Assembly (NCBI RefSeq): GCF_003852545.1 | Contig: NZ_QAJR01000007.1 | Location: 47,669 to 111,668 of the forward strand | Reading direction: 5' to 3' | From: Acidovorax sp. FJL06 | Lineage (GTDB): Bacteria > Pseudomonadota > Gammaproteobacteria > Burkholderiales > Burkholderiaceae_C | DNA length: 64,000 bases | Shown here: positions 8,806-18,345 of the stretch, in pieces | Numbering within the stretch: the first letter of the stretch is position 1 | Layout of the letters: every line of letters starts with the position of its first letter | Notes under the pieces: model-generated | The model's database searches: none | Told to the model about the DNA's origin: nothing | What the model saw: only the letters and a program-made list of their open reading frames with translations | Program-made: the position numbers and the translations under genes

Positions 8806-11586
8806 CTACACCTGCCGCGCCAGCCACGCTGCCAGCGGCTCGGGCCGGCCGAACAGGTAGCCCTGCAGGCATTCGCACTGGTTCTGCACCAGAAAATCGG
8901 CCTGGGCACGGGTCTCCACGCCCTCGGCGACCACGCGCAGGTTCAAGTGGCGCGCCACCGAGAGAATGGACTGCACGATGGCGGTGTCGCTCGGGTCGTC
9001 CGGCGTGTCCTGCACAAAGCTCTTGTCGATCTTGAGCTCGAACAGCGGCAGGCGCTTGAGGTAGGCCAGGCTGGAATACCCGGTGCCAAAGTCGTCAATG
9101 GAAAAGCGCACGCCCAGGCCCACGATTTCGGTCATGCGCGCGATGGTGTCGTCCAGGTCTTCGATGAGCAGGCTTTCCGTTACCTCCAGGATCAGATTGG
9201 CGGGGTGCGCTCCGGTGTGGGCCAGCACATGGCGCACGCGCTCGACAAAATCGTCCTGGCGGAACTGCCGCTGGCTCACGTTGACCGACAGCGATAACGC
9301 CTGCCCCGCCGCCTGCAGGCGCGCCAGGGTTTCGCAGGCCTGCTGGATCATCCAGTCGCCCATGCGCAGGATCAGGCCCGAGGCCTCGGCAATGGGAATG
9401 AAGCGGCTGGGCGGCACGTTGCCGCGCACCGGGTGGGTCCAGCGCATCAGCAGCTCGCCGCCCACCACGGCGCCCGTGGCGTCCACCTGGCTCTGCACAA
9501 ACGCGGCCAGCTGCCCCTCGGCCTGGGCCTTTTTCAGGTCCTGCTCCAGCGCCAGGCGCTCCTGCACGTCGGCCTGCATGGCGGCTTCGTAAAAGCGGAT
9601 GCGGTTGCGGCCCAGGTCCTTGGCGCGGTACATGGCGGTGTCGGCCTCGCGCAGCAGGTCTTCCACGCCCTCACCACGCTTGGGAAACAGCGTGATGCCG
9701 ATGCTGCCCGTGGTGCTGTAGAGGTGGGTGGCGATGGTATAGGGCGCCTCCAGCACCGCGCGGATCTCCTCGGCCACCAACAGGGCCGCGCGCCCGGCAG
9801 ATTCCATGTCGGCTGCTACGTTGTGCACCAGCACCACAAATTCGTCGCCGCCCAGCCGGGCCACGGTGTCGCCCGGGCGCAGATGGTGCGTGAGGCGCTG
9901 CGCCACCTGCATCAGCAGTGCATCGCCAATGGTGTGGCCGCGTGCGTCGTTGATCTGCTTGAAGTTGTCGAGATCGATGTAGAGCACCGCCCCTACCTGG
10001 GCGGCCTTGAGGGCGCTATGCAAGGCGTGCTCCATACGGTCGAGCAGCATGCGCCGGTTGGGCAGACCGGTCAGGCCGTCAAAATACGCCAGCTGGTGCG
10101 AGCGCGCCTCGGCCTGCTTGCGCTCGGTGATGTCGCGCGACAGCGCAATGAATCGGGCTTCGGCGCCTGGCGCGGCGCTCTCCTTGCGGGCGATGGACAG
10201 CTCAAACCAATGGGTGGCACCGCCCAGCTCCAGGCGGAACTGCTGGCCGGACGAAAACCCCAGGTGCCGGGCCGCCTGCAGCGCCGCATGGCAGCCTGCC
10301 GCTGCGTCGGGGGGCACCACCTCGGACAGCAGCCGCCCCAGGAACATCTCGGGGGGCACGGCCAACGCTTGCGAGCGTGCCGACCGGTAGTGGTGGATGC
10401 GCCCATCCAGCCCCAGCTCGAACAGCAGGTCGGGAATGGCGTTGAGCGTGCTCTCCAGGTCGTCGCGCGTAGCGCGCAACTCGGCCGTCATGCCATGCGC
10501 CAGCGCCACGGCCCGCTCGCGGCCCGTGGCCAGGAACCAGGTGAACCAGGCCAGCAGCAGGCTGAGCACAGCCCCCATCAGGGCGACGGCGTGGTGCCCC
10601 TGGTCCTGGAAGCGCTGCCCAAACGCCGCCTGGGGCGAGAAGTGCAGCGCCCAGCGGCGCCCACCCAGGTCCAGCTCACGCTGGGCCTGCAGCCCCTGCA
10701 GGCCTGGCTCGGTGCCCACATTGCTGAACAGGCGCGTCGCGGCGGCGTCGGGTTCGGTGGTGTCGGAGATCTGCAGGCCAATGTCCGCGTCGAATTCGCC
10801 CGACATGCCCTGCACCACATCGGCCATGCGAAACGGTGCCGACACCCAGCCCGCCAGCCCCGCACGGCGCCCTTCGATGGTGGTGGTGCTGGAGCCAGGG
10901 CGGTACAGGGGCAGGTACATCACCAGCCCCGGGCCACGGTCCTGCATCAGCGTCAGTTGCCCGGACAGCGCAAGCGCCCCGGTGTCGCGGGCCCGGTCCA
11001 ACGCCTCTTTGGCAGCAGGCAGGGTCAGAACGTCAAACCCCAGGGCCTTGAGGTTGTCGCCCGACAGGGGTTCGATGTGGGTGATCGGGGCCAGCACGGC
11101 GCGCTCGCCTTCGGGCCGCACGGCGTACTGCTCAAAACCGCGTCGGCGCATGTCCTGCACATGGCTGGCCAGCGCCGCCCCGGGAAACTGCAGGATCAGC
11201 GACACCCCCTGCAGCCCGGGGCGGGTGGCTTCCAGCTGCAAGGCGCTGATGTAGGCCTGGAACTCGCTGCGGTCAATGCGTTCGGAGCCTTCGAAGTAGC
11301 CCTTCACCCCGCGCAGTACCACCTCGTAGGTGGTCATCCGGTCCTTGAGGTTGGACGCAATCTGGCCGGCCGCCACCTGGAAGTTCTGTGCGCGCTTGGC
11401 GCGCATGCCCCGCTCTTCCCCCTGCCAGTACAGAAACGTGAGCCCCAGCGTGACCAGGGCAATCAACGGCGGCAGCACCACCGGCAGCCAGCGGTGGCTG
11501 GCTGCCCCTGTCTGCGACGCCACGCGCGGCGCCGATGGCGCAGGGCCAGCCGATGGCCCGTTGCCTTCATGAGAGTGTGGTGTCAT
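8806..11586 (-). CDS. CHASE-PAS-GGDEF-EAL membrane cyclic-di-GMP enzyme
   Basis: 926 aa. TM1 at about 33-53, a periplasmic CHASE domain (about 75-300; RMTTYEVVLRGVKGYFEGS is typical), TM2 at about 340-362, a PAS domain (about 375-495), GGDEF (about 505-670) and EAL (about 690-920). The diguanylate cyclase motif is intact (ARLGGDEFVVLV), with an RxxD inhibitory site five residues before it (RPGD). The EAL signature is ELLMRW, keeping ExLxR, and DDFGTGYSS is intact, so phosphodiesterase activity is plausible. It likely senses a small extracellular molecule and sets c-di-GMP. The gene stands alone on the minus strand, 22 nt from convergent dusA. Confidence 0.93.
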   Translation of the reverse strand: MTPHSHEGNGPSAGPAPSAPRVASQTGAASHRWLPVVLPPLIALVTLGLTFLYWQGEERGMRAKRAQNFQVAAGQIASNLKDRMTTYEVVLRGVKGYFEGSERIDRSEFQAYISALQLEATRPGLQGVSLILQFPGAALASHVQDMRRRGFEQYAVRPEGERAVLAPITHIEPLSGDNLKALGFDVLTLPAAKEALDRARDTGALALSGQLTLMQDRGPGLVMYLPLYRPGSSTTTIEGRRAGLAGWVSAPFRMADVVQGMSGEFDADIGLQISDTTEPDAAATRLFSNVGTEPGLQGLQAQRELDLGGRRWALHFSPQAAFGQRFQDQGHHAVALMGAVLSLLLAWFTWFLATGRERAVALAHGMTAELRATRDDLESTLNAIPDLLFELGLDGRIHHYRSARSQALAVPPEMFLGRLLSEVVPPDAAAGCHAALQAARHLGFSSGQQFRLELGGATHWFELSIARKESAAPGAEARFIALSRDITERKQAEARSHQLAYFDGLTGLPNRRMLLDRMEHALHSALKAAQVGAVLYIDLDNFKQINDARGHTIGDALLMQVAQRLTHHLRPGDTVARLGGDEFVVLVHNVAADMESAGRAALLVAEEIRAVLEAPYTIATHLYSTTGSIGITLFPKRGEGVEDLLREADTAMYRAKDLGRNRIRFYEAAMQADVQERLALEQDLKKAQAEGQLAAFVQSQVDATGAVVGGELLMRWTHPVRGNVPPSRFIPIAEASGLILRMGDWMIQQACETLARLQAAGQALSLSVNVSQRQFRQDDFVERVRHVLAHTGAHPANLILEVTESLLIEDLDDTIARMTEIVGLGVRFSIDDFGTGYSSLAYLKRLPLFELKIDKSFVQDTPDDPSDTAIVQSILSVARHLNLRVVAEGVETRAQADFLVQNQCECLQGYLFGRPEPLAAWLARQV

Positions 11587-11682
11587 TGCGGTTCGGCGGA
11601 CGGTCAGTCAAAAGGGAAAAGGGCGGGTCCCCAGGGCGGCGGGCTCGCCTGCACCATTATGGGCATCTGCACCCTGCTGCAA

Positions 11683-11731
11683 GGGGGTGGAGAACCCCCA
11701 TTCGCTGCGTTCGCCCCCCTCGCCCGCAGCG
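11683..11731. repeat. Tandem hairpins in the gap before the alarmone synthetase gene
   Basis: GGGGGT/ACCCCC and CGCTGCG/CGCAGCG stems separated by a C-rich stretch. This resembles GC-rich palindromes often found between genes in Comamonadaceae. It lies in the 218-nt divergent gap between the CHASE protein and the RelA/SpoT-domain gene. Confidence 0.4.
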
Positions 11732-11804
11732 GGGTGTTGCCGGATATGCTCGGGCCACCGGCACACCATCCCCCCCACCTCAGCCTCCAAACAAAGACTC
11801 CCGC

Positions 11805-12890
11805 ATGCCATCGCTTGATTTCGACCTGGAGGCCGCCCACTTCCGCGCCGTCTATGCGCAGCAGGCCACGGCGCTGGAGGCCGCCTGCACGGCCATCGCC
11901 GGCCTGGTGGCGGCTGCGGTGACGCAGGCCGGGGGCATCGACATCGCCAAGGTGGAAGGCCGCGTGAAGGATGCCGATGAATGCATCCGCAAGTTCGTGC
12001 GCAAGTACCGCCCGGCGCTGGAAGAAAGCAACACGCCCTACGACATCCAGAGCTACATCACCGACCTTATCGGCGTGCGGGTGGTGTGCCTGTACGAGGA
12101 CGAACTGGAGAAGGTCGCCCAGACCATGCGCACCCGCTTTGCGGTGATCGAAGTCACCGACAAGGTGACCGCGGTGGAGAGCACCGAGGCGTCGTTTGGC
12201 TACAAGGGTCTGCACCTGGACCTGCGGCTGGGCGCCGCCGAGCGCAACCTGCCGGAGCACGCGGCCTATGCCCACTGGGCGTTCGAGCTGCAGGTGCGCA
12301 CCATCATCCAGGACTCCTGGAGCGTGCTGGACCACAAGATCAAGTACAAGAAATCGATTCCGCAGCAGCTCAAGCGGCGTATCAATGTGCTGTCCGCCCT
12401 GTTCGAGCTGGCCGACCGGGAGTTTCGCCAGATCCGCGACGCCACGGCGGCCGAGCTGCTGCAGGCCCCCGACGAAACCGCCGACCCTCTCCCCGATGCC
12501 GCCGCCGACGCACAGGCCGCCAGCAAGGCGGCAGGCGGCAGCAGCGAACTGAACGCCTTCACCTTCCTCAAGATCGCCACGCATTTCTTCAAGGACTTCG
12601 AGTTCGACCCCTCCAAGGTCGATGGCTTCGTGGACGACATCCAGGCCTGGTCGCCGCGCATGACACGCGCGCGCTTCAACACCCTGATGCGCGAGACCAT
12701 CGGCGTGGTCAAGCGCTACAAGCTGCACCTGGAGGAGCAGAACCCCCAGGGCAGCTTCAACCCCTACACCGTGATGCGGCACTGCCTGTACCTGAGCAAC
12801 AAGACCGCGTTCCGCCCGGCGCTGCGCAATTCGGCACGCGAATCGTTCGAAGCCTGGCTGCTCGACAACGCCGAGCCCCGGCCGCATTGA
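11805..12890 (+). CDS. RelA/SpoT-domain (p)ppGpp synthetase-like protein
   Basis: 361 aa. A RelA/SpoT nucleotidyltransferase domain occupies about residues 30-215: KYRPALEESNTPYDIQSYIT, DLIGVRVVCLYEDELE, SFGYKGLHLDLRLG, FELQVRTIIQDSWSVLDHKI. There is no HD hydrolase domain before it and no TGS/ACT after it, so it is a stand-alone synthetase rather than RelA or SpoT. A poorly conserved helical C-terminal half (about 215-361) is longer than in typical small alarmone synthetases (about 220-260 aa). The start is ATG 11805 (MPSLDFDLEAAHF). It probably makes (p)ppGpp/pGpp under stress; activity is not shown. Confidence 0.85.
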   Translation: MPSLDFDLEAAHFRAVYAQQATALEAACTAIAGLVAAAVTQAGGIDIAKVEGRVKDADECIRKFVRKYRPALEESNTPYDIQSYITDLIGVRVVCLYEDELEKVAQTMRTRFAVIEVTDKVTAVESTEASFGYKGLHLDLRLGAAERNLPEHAAYAHWAFELQVRTIIQDSWSVLDHKIKYKKSIPQQLKRRINVLSALFELADREFRQIRDATAAELLQAPDETADPLPDAAADAQAASKAAGGSSELNAFTFLKIATHFFKDFEFDPSKVDGFVDDIQAWSPRMTRARFNTLMRETIGVVKRYKLHLEEQNPQGSFNPYTVMRHCLYLSNKTAFRPALRNSARESFEAWLLDNAEPRPH

Positions 12891-13002
12891 CCGGGCGCAG
12901 ATGGGGACGGGGCAAGACGGCGCGTGGCCCGGCGGCCCAGCATGTCGCATAGGTGACTGGACATTGGTGGTTTTACTCCATGCGCTGGTTACCAAGTGCT
13001 GC

Positions 13003-13017
13003 TATATTGCACTGCAA
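13003..13017. promoter_or_regulatory. phaZ promoter with TTGCA-C-TGCAA dyad
   Basis: TATATT (13003-13008), preceded by TGC as an extended -10, overlaps a perfect dyad TTGCACTGCAA (13007-13017) followed by CAAAT. TGCA-rich dyads are characteristic of PHA-responsive repressor (PhaR) targets at phasin promoters, so PhaR control of phaZ is a reasonable guess. It lies 20 nt before the ATG. Confidence 0.45.
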
Positions 13018-13036
13018 CAAATCGGAGTTTCGCCCC

Positions 13037-14653
13037 ATGCTCTACCACATCTACGAAACCCAGCGCTCCCTGATGGAGCCCTTTACAGACTTTGCGCAGG
13101 CGGCGTCCAAGTTGTTCAGCAACCCCGTGTCGCCCCTGAGCCAGACCTCGGCGGCCCAGCGCATGGCCGCTGGCTACGACCTGCTCTACCGCCTGGGCAA
13201 AGACTACGAAAAGCCCGCCTTTGACATCCACACGGTGGATGTGGACGGCATCGGTGTCGCGATCCATGAGCGCATCGAGGTCGACAAACCCTTCTGCGAG
13301 CTGCGCCGCTTCAAGCGCTTTTCCGACGACCCTGCCACGCTGACCAAGCTCAAGGGCCAACCCGTGGTGCTCGTCGTGGCGCCCCTGTCGGGCCACTATG
13401 CCACCTTGCTGCGCGACACTGTGCGCACCATGCTCAAGGACCACAAGGTCTACATCACCGACTGGAAAAATGCCCGCCTGGTGCCGCTGTCCGAGGGGGA
13501 GTTCCACCTGGATGACTACGTGAACTACGTGCAGGAGTTCATCCGCCACCTGCAGACCGAGTATGGCAACTGCCATGTGATCAGCGTGTGCCAGCCCACC
13601 GTGCCGGTGCTGGCCGCCGTCTCGCTGATGGCCAGCCGGGGCGAAAAGACGCCGCTGACCATGACCATGATGGGCGGCCCCATCGACGCCCGCAAGTCGC
13701 CCACCGCCGTGAACAACCTCGCTACGAACCGTAGCTACGAATGGTTCGAGAACAACGTCATCTACCGCGTGCCCGACAAGTTCCCCGGTGCCGGCCGCCG
13801 CGTGTATCCGGGCTTCCTGCAGTACACCGGCTTTGTGGCGATGAACCCTGACCGCCATGCCTCCAGCCACTACGACTACTTCAAGGACCTGATCAAGGGC
13901 GACGACGCCAGCGCCGAAGCCCACCGCAAGTTCTACGACGAGTACAACGCCGTGCTGGACATGGACGCGGACTACTACCTGGAAACCATCCAGACCGTGT
14001 TCCAGGACTACAAGCTGGTCAACGGCACCTGGGATGTGCGCTCGCCGGCCGGCAAGATCGAGCGCGTGCGCCCACAGGACATCACCACCACCGCCCTGTT
14101 CACAGTAGAGGGCGAGCTGGACGATATCTCCGGCTCGGGCCAGACCGAAGCTGCCCACGACCTGTGCAGCGGCATCGTGCGCAAGGAACAGCGCCACATG
14201 GAAGCCAAGGGGGCCGGGCACTACGGCATCTTCAGCGGCCGCCGCTGGCGCGATCTGGTGTACCCCAAGGTGCGGGAGTTCATTCTGGAGCACGAACTGC
14301 CCCGTGAGAGCTCAGCCCAGCCGGCCGCTGCGCCCGTAGCCAAGGCCACTGTGCCTGCAGTGGAGGTGGCGGTAGTGGCGGCACCCGCCAAGCCCAAGGC
14401 CAACCCCCAGCCCAAGCCGGTGGTGAAGGCCGCCCCGGCCACCACCGCCCGCGCACGCGCCGCCGCCGCCAAACCCGCCACGTCCGCTGCAACAGTGGCC
14501 ACGCGCTGGGTCAAGGCGGAAGCTGCTGCGCAGCCGACCGGTGCGGCAGAGCCGGCGCACGCCGAGCTCGGTGCAGCAGCCAAGGCCACGACGACGGTCA
14601 CGGCGGCCCCTGCCCGCAGCGCCAGCCGCAGCAGCAAGGCGCGCAAGGCTTGA
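13037..14653 (+). CDS. phaZ: Intracellular polyhydroxyalkanoate depolymerase with long Ala/Lys/Pro-rich C-terminal tail
   Basis: 538 aa. Residues 1 to about 415 match intracellular PhaZ (PhaZ1 type), beginning [20 protein letters not shown], with the Cys-nucleophile box [11 protein letters not shown] (Cys about 185 in place of the lipase Ser). Canonical members stop near 420 aa. Here a further 120 residues follow, almost entirely Ala, Lys, Pro, Val, Thr and Arg (from about residue 420), resembling histone H1-like or PhaF-type tails. It mobilises stored PHB/PHA granules in the cytoplasm. The start is fixed by homology at ATG 13037. The stop codon overlaps the TTG start of rnfB. The tail could bind DNA or the granule surface; that is inference. 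Confidence 0.93.
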   Translation: MLYHIYETQRSLMEPFTDFAQAASKLFSNPVSPLSQTSAAQRMAAGYDLLYRLGKDYEKPAFDIHTVDVDGIGVAIHERIEVDKPFCELRRFKRFSDDPATLTKLKGQPVVLVVAPLSGHYATLLRDTVRTMLKDHKVYITDWKNARLVPLSEGEFHLDDYVNYVQEFIRHLQTEYGNCHVISVCQPTVPVLAAVSLMASRGEKTPLTMTMMGGPIDARKSPTAVNNLATNRSYEWFENNVIYRVPDKFPGAGRRVYPGFLQYTGFVAMNPDRHASSHYDYFKDLIKGDDASAEAHRKFYDEYNAVLDMDADYYLETIQTVFQDYKLVNGTWDVRSPAGKIERVRPQDITTTALFTVEGELDDISGSGQTEAAHDLCSGIVRKEQRHMEAKGAGHYGIFSGRRWRDLVYPKVREFILEHELPRESSAQPAAAPVAKATVPAVEVAVVAAPAKPKANPQPKPVVKAAPATTARARAAAAKPATSAATVATRWVKAEAAAQPTGAAEPAHAELGAAAKATTTVTAAPARSASRSSKARKA

Positions 14654-15351
14654 TCCGCCCCGCAGAAGCCCGCACACCACACGCTGCCCCGACGGACCTC
14701 GCAGCGCGGATTGACGCCGCGCTGCCCCAGACGCAGTGCACGCGCTGCGGCTACCCCGACTGCGCCACCTATGCGCAGGCCATTGCCAGCGGCGAGGCCG
14801 CCATCAACCAGTGCCCGCCCGGCGGCGCCGAAGGTGTCGCCCGCCTGGCGGCCATCACGGGCCTGGCCGCGCTGCCACTGAGCGCCGACCATGGCGTGGA
14901 AGGCCCACGCACCGTGGCCTTCATCGACGAAGCCTGGTGCATTGGGTGCACGCTGTGCATCAAGGCCTGCCCCACAGACGCCATCGTGGGTGCCAACAAG
15001 CGGATGCACACCGTGATCGAACCCTATTGCACAGGGTGCGAACTGTGCATCCCCGTCTGCCCGGTGGACTGCATCCAGCTCGACAACGTCAGCGGCACGG
15101 CCACCGGCTGGTCCGCATGGTCCGCGCCGCTGGCCCAGCAGGCGCGCCAGCGTTACCAGCAGCATCGCCAGCGCGTGCCGCTGGAAGATGCGCAGGAGGA
15201 ACCAGAGCCAGCCGAGACAGTGGGTGAGCCGGCCTCGGGCTCCAGCAACACAGCGGCCGCAGCCACCACCGATGCCGCTGACGCGCGCAAGGCCGCCATC
15301 GCGGCCGCCATGGAGCGCGCACGACAGCGCAGGGAACACAACCCACGCTGA
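14650..15351 (+). CDS. rsxB: RnfB/RsxB-type ferredoxin subunit
   Basis: 233 aa. An Fe-S (4Fe-4S, Fdx-like) N-terminal domain [19 protein letters not shown] with NQCPPGG is followed by two classical 4Fe-4S motifs, [16 protein letters not shown] and [16 protein letters not shown]. This is the RnfB/RsxB layout. The usual N-terminal membrane anchor is absent and the C-terminal quarter is an Ala/Glu-rich helix ending EHNPR. No other rnf/rsx genes are adjacent, as in other betaproteobacteria where a lone soluble RnfB-like ferredoxin occurs. The start is TTG 14650, sharing TTGA with the phaZ stop, which implies translational coupling. It probably transfers electrons to an unknown partner. Confidence 0.85.
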   Translation: MIRPAEARTPHAAPTDLAARIDAALPQTQCTRCGYPDCATYAQAIASGEAAINQCPPGGAEGVARLAAITGLAALPLSADHGVEGPRTVAFIDEAWCIGCTLCIKACPTDAIVGANKRMHTVIEPYCTGCELCIPVCPVDCIQLDNVSGTATGWSAWSAPLAQQARQRYQQHRQRVPLEDAQEEPEPAETVGEPASGSSNTAAAATTDAADARKAAIAAAMERARQRREHNPR

Positions 15352-15465
15352 AGAGCCGCCCAGGCCAAGAGTGAACGAACCCTGGCGCGGGGCCAGGGGC
15401 CACGCCGCTCTCGCGCTACCCGCCACCGCCAGTCCCGGCCACGGAACCGGGGAAAAATCACCCCA

Positions 15466-16950
15466 TCAACGTGCCGCCAGGGACTTGTAGACCCCGCAGC
15501 CCACATACAAGTCCCCCACGCGGGACACATAGGACATCTTGGTCTGCACCGCGCCCGTGGCCGGGTTGTTGATGTCGTACTCCACCCAGCCCGGGGCCCG
15601 GTCGCCCTGGGCGACGATGTCGCTTACCAGCCGGTCGCCGGCAATGCCCGGAATGTCCTGCACCCGGGTGCCCACCTTGGCAGGGTTGCCGCCGAACGCC
15701 CGGTAGGTGCCCACGGCGTCCAGCACGAACACATACATGTCCCGGTCGTAATAGGGCTGGTTCTTGTCCGTCACGCTGCGCAGGAACGGGTCCTGCGGCA
15801 TGGCCTTGTGCAGGGCCACCGCCTTCTGGACCAGCGCCACGGCTTCATCGGCCGTGCCCTGCTGCAACCGGAAGGTCGCCACCGCCCGCGACAGGGTGGA
15901 TGCGCGCTGCTCCAGCGCCTCGGCCTGCGCAACCGCGTGGCCCACCATTTGTGCGTTGTGCTGGGTGATCTGGTCCAGCTGTTGCACGGCTGCGCTCACC
16001 TCGTTCAGGCCCGTGCTCTGTTCGGCACTGGAGCCCGAGATCTCGGTCATGCTGGCCGCCACGCTGCGGATGCCGCCCGCCATGCTGGCAATCCCGTCGC
16101 CGGCCGACCGGATCAGCCCGGCGCTGGCCTCGACCTGGCTCACCGAGGCACCGATCAGCTCGCGGATCTCGCGCGCCGCGTCGCCCGAGCGCTTGGCCAG
16201 GGTGCGCACTTCGCCCGCCACCACCGCAAAACCCCGGCCCTGCTCGCCCGCACGGGCGGCCTCCACGGCCGCGTTCAGCGCCAGGATGTTGGTCTGGAAC
16301 GCAATGCTGTCGATGACACCAATGATCTCGGTCATGCGGCGCGCGCCCTGCTGGATGGCCTCGACCGACTGCACGGCACGGGCCATGGCCTCGGCGCCAG
16401 CATCTGCCGCCTTGCGCACCTCGGCGGCGCGCGCGTCGGCCCCCTGGGCGGTGTGGGCGTTGTTCTGCACGGCCGACGACAGCTGCTCCACGCTGGCAGC
16501 GGTCTGCTCCAGGTTGGCGGCCTGCTGCTCGGTGCGGTCCGCGAGCGACCGGTTGCCTTGCGCCAGGCTCTGGCCCGCATGGGCCACCAATGCCGCACTG
16601 CTGCGGATGTCGGCCACCATGGACGACAGGGTCAGCACCATCTGATCAAGCGACTGAGCCATCGCGCCCACTTCGTCCTGCCCATAAACGCCCGCGCGCG
16701 TGCTCAGGTCGCCCTTGGTGGTCTGCTCCATGGCGCGCGACAGGCCCGCCAGATCGGACGACAGGCTCAAATACAGCGCCAGCAGCACATACAGCAGCGC
16801 CGCAGCCCCCACAACCCCGCCCCATCCCGGCGCGGCGGCGGTGGCAGCCAACACCACAGCGATCAAAACACCCAGCGTCGCCAGCTTGCCGGGCAGGTGC
16901 CATCTGCGCATCCACCAGAGTCCGGGGCGCAGTGGTAGGAATCCAGACAT
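15466..16950 (-). CDS. Methyl-accepting chemotaxis protein with C-terminal Cache domain
   Basis: 494 aa. Two membrane segments near the N-terminus (about residues 20-65) leave almost no periplasmic loop. HAMP is at about 65-115, and the MCP signalling domain follows with the hairpin tip [46 protein letters not shown]. After it, at about residues 375-490, comes a single-Cache-like domain ([20 protein letters not shown], then [18 protein letters not shown]). With both TMs at the N-terminus this sensor is predicted to be cytoplasmic, unlike the usual periplasmic Cache. No NWETF-type CheR tether is seen. It likely reports an internal metabolite or redox cue to CheA. Confidence 0.9.
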   Translation of the reverse strand: MSGFLPLRPGLWWMRRWHLPGKLATLGVLIAVVLAATAAAPGWGGVVGAAALLYVLLALYLSLSSDLAGLSRAMEQTTKGDLSTRAGVYGQDEVGAMAQSLDQMVLTLSSMVADIRSSAALVAHAGQSLAQGNRSLADRTEQQAANLEQTAASVEQLSSAVQNNAHTAQGADARAAEVRKAADAGAEAMARAVQSVEAIQQGARRMTEIIGVIDSIAFQTNILALNAAVEAARAGEQGRGFAVVAGEVRTLAKRSGDAAREIRELIGASVSQVEASAGLIRSAGDGIASMAGGIRSVAASMTEISGSSAEQSTGLNEVSAAVQQLDQITQHNAQMVGHAVAQAEALEQRASTLSRAVATFRLQQGTADEAVALVQKAVALHKAMPQDPFLRSVTDKNQPYYDRDMYVFVLDAVGTYRAFGGNPAKVGTRVQDIPGIAGDRLVSDIVAQGDRAPGWVEYDINNPATGAVQTKMSYVSRVGDLYVGCGVYKSLAAR

Positions 16951-17086
16951 CTTGTCTCCTGTTATCGTTTTTTCCAGTGGCGGATGCTAGGCCTCCGCTC
17001 TTACGTCGGATTGACACGGCGGCCCGAGCGCGCGGTGCCTGGCGCAGAGCCCTTGCGGCCATGCCCTTCGCCCATAATGTCGCTCC

Positions 17087-18292
17087 ATGAACCCCCTGCT
17101 TTCCCACCTCCAGCCCTACCCGTTTGAGCGGTTGCGACAACTCTTTGCGGGGGTGACGCCCCCAGCGGCCTACGGCCCCATCAGCCTGGGCATGGGTGAG
17201 CCGCGCCATCCTACTCCGCAGTTCATCAAGGATGCACTCAGCAACAACCTGGGCGGGCTGGCCAGCTATCCCGCCACGGCCGGCGAGCCCCGGCTGCGTG
17301 AGGCCTTCACGCGCTGGCTGAACCGGCGCTACGCATTGACACTGGACCCCGGCACCCAGGTCCTGCCCGTGAACGGTTCGCGCGAGGCGCTGTTTGCCTT
17401 TGCCCAGACGGTCATCGACCCCTCTGGGGGCCAGGCCCTGGTGGTCTGCCCCAACCCGTTCTACCAAATCTACGAAGGTGCGGCGCTGCTGGCCGGCGCC
17501 CAGCCCTACTACGCGCCCAGCGATCCGGCACGCAACTTTGCGGTGAACTGGGACACGGTGCCCGAGTCGGTGTGGCAGCGCACGCAGCTGCTGTTTGTGT
17601 GCTCGCCCGGCAACCCCACGGGCGCCGTGATGCCCCTGGGCGAATGGAAAAAACTCTTCGAGCTGAGCGACCGTTATGGCTTCGTGATCGCCTCGGACGA
17701 GTGCTACAGCGAGATTTACTTCCGTGACGAACCCCCTCTCGGGGGCCTGCAGGCCGCAGAGCAGCTGGGCCGGCGCGATTTCAAGAACCTGATCTCCTTC
17801 ACCAGCCTGTCCAAGCGCAGCAATGTGCCCGGCATGCGCAGCGGTTTTGTGGCGGGCGATGCAGCGCTGATCAAGTCCTTTTTGCTCTACCGCACCTACC
17901 ACGGCAGCGCCATGAGCCCCATTGTGCAGGCCGCCAGTATTGCGGCCTGGGACGACGAACAGCATGTGGTGGAAAACCGCACGCGCTACCGCAAGAAGTT
18001 CGCCCAGGTCACCCCGCTGCTGGCGGGCGTGATGGAGGTGGCGTTGCCCGACGCCGGTTTCTACCTCTGGGCCAAGGTGCCCGATGCCCTGGGCATGACC
18101 GACGCCGAGTTCGCGCGGGCCCTCCTGGCTCAATACAATGTCACGGTGCTCCCCGGCAGCTACCTGGCCCGCGAGGCCCAGGGCAGCAACCCCGGCGCCC
18201 AGCGCGTGCGCATGGCCCTGGTGGCCGAAACCGACGAATGCGTGGAAGCCGCGCTGCGCATCGTGCAATTCATCCAATCCCGTACTGCCTGA
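17087..18292 (+). CDS. dapC: Succinyldiaminopimelate transaminase
   Basis: 401 aa class I PLP aminotransferase. It starts MNPLLSHLQPYPFERLRQLF, as betaproteobacterial DapC does, and has the PLP-lysine motif SFTSLSKRSNVPGMRSGF and CSPGNPTGAVM. It converts N-succinyl-2-amino-6-ketopimelate to N-succinyl-L,L-diaminopimelate in the succinylase route to meso-DAP and lysine. dapD follows 53 nt downstream. It is divergent from the chemoreceptor gene. Confidence 0.95.
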   Translation: MNPLLSHLQPYPFERLRQLFAGVTPPAAYGPISLGMGEPRHPTPQFIKDALSNNLGGLASYPATAGEPRLREAFTRWLNRRYALTLDPGTQVLPVNGSREALFAFAQTVIDPSGGQALVVCPNPFYQIYEGAALLAGAQPYYAPSDPARNFAVNWDTVPESVWQRTQLLFVCSPGNPTGAVMPLGEWKKLFELSDRYGFVIASDECYSEIYFRDEPPLGGLQAAEQLGRRDFKNLISFTSLSKRSNVPGMRSGFVAGDAALIKSFLLYRTYHGSAMSPIVQAASIAAWDDEQHVVENRTRYRKKFAQVTPLLAGVMEVALPDAGFYLWAKVPDALGMTDAEFARALLAQYNVTVLPGSYLAREAQGSNPGAQRVRMALVAETDECVEAALRIVQFIQSRTA

Positions 18293-18345
18293 CGGGCAGA
18301 TCGACATAGACCGACCAACAGACAGACACACTGACTGACAACAAC

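Noticed and set aside
9430-9460. Degenerate EAL motif (ELL) as evidence of an inactive phosphodiesterase
   Set aside because: The functional pattern is ExLxR, which ELLMR satisfies; DDFGTG is also intact.
11535-11804. Upstream extension of the RelA/SpoT-domain gene
   Set aside because: Arg/Pro-rich, overlaps the divergent gene and hairpins; homology begins near the ATG at 11805.
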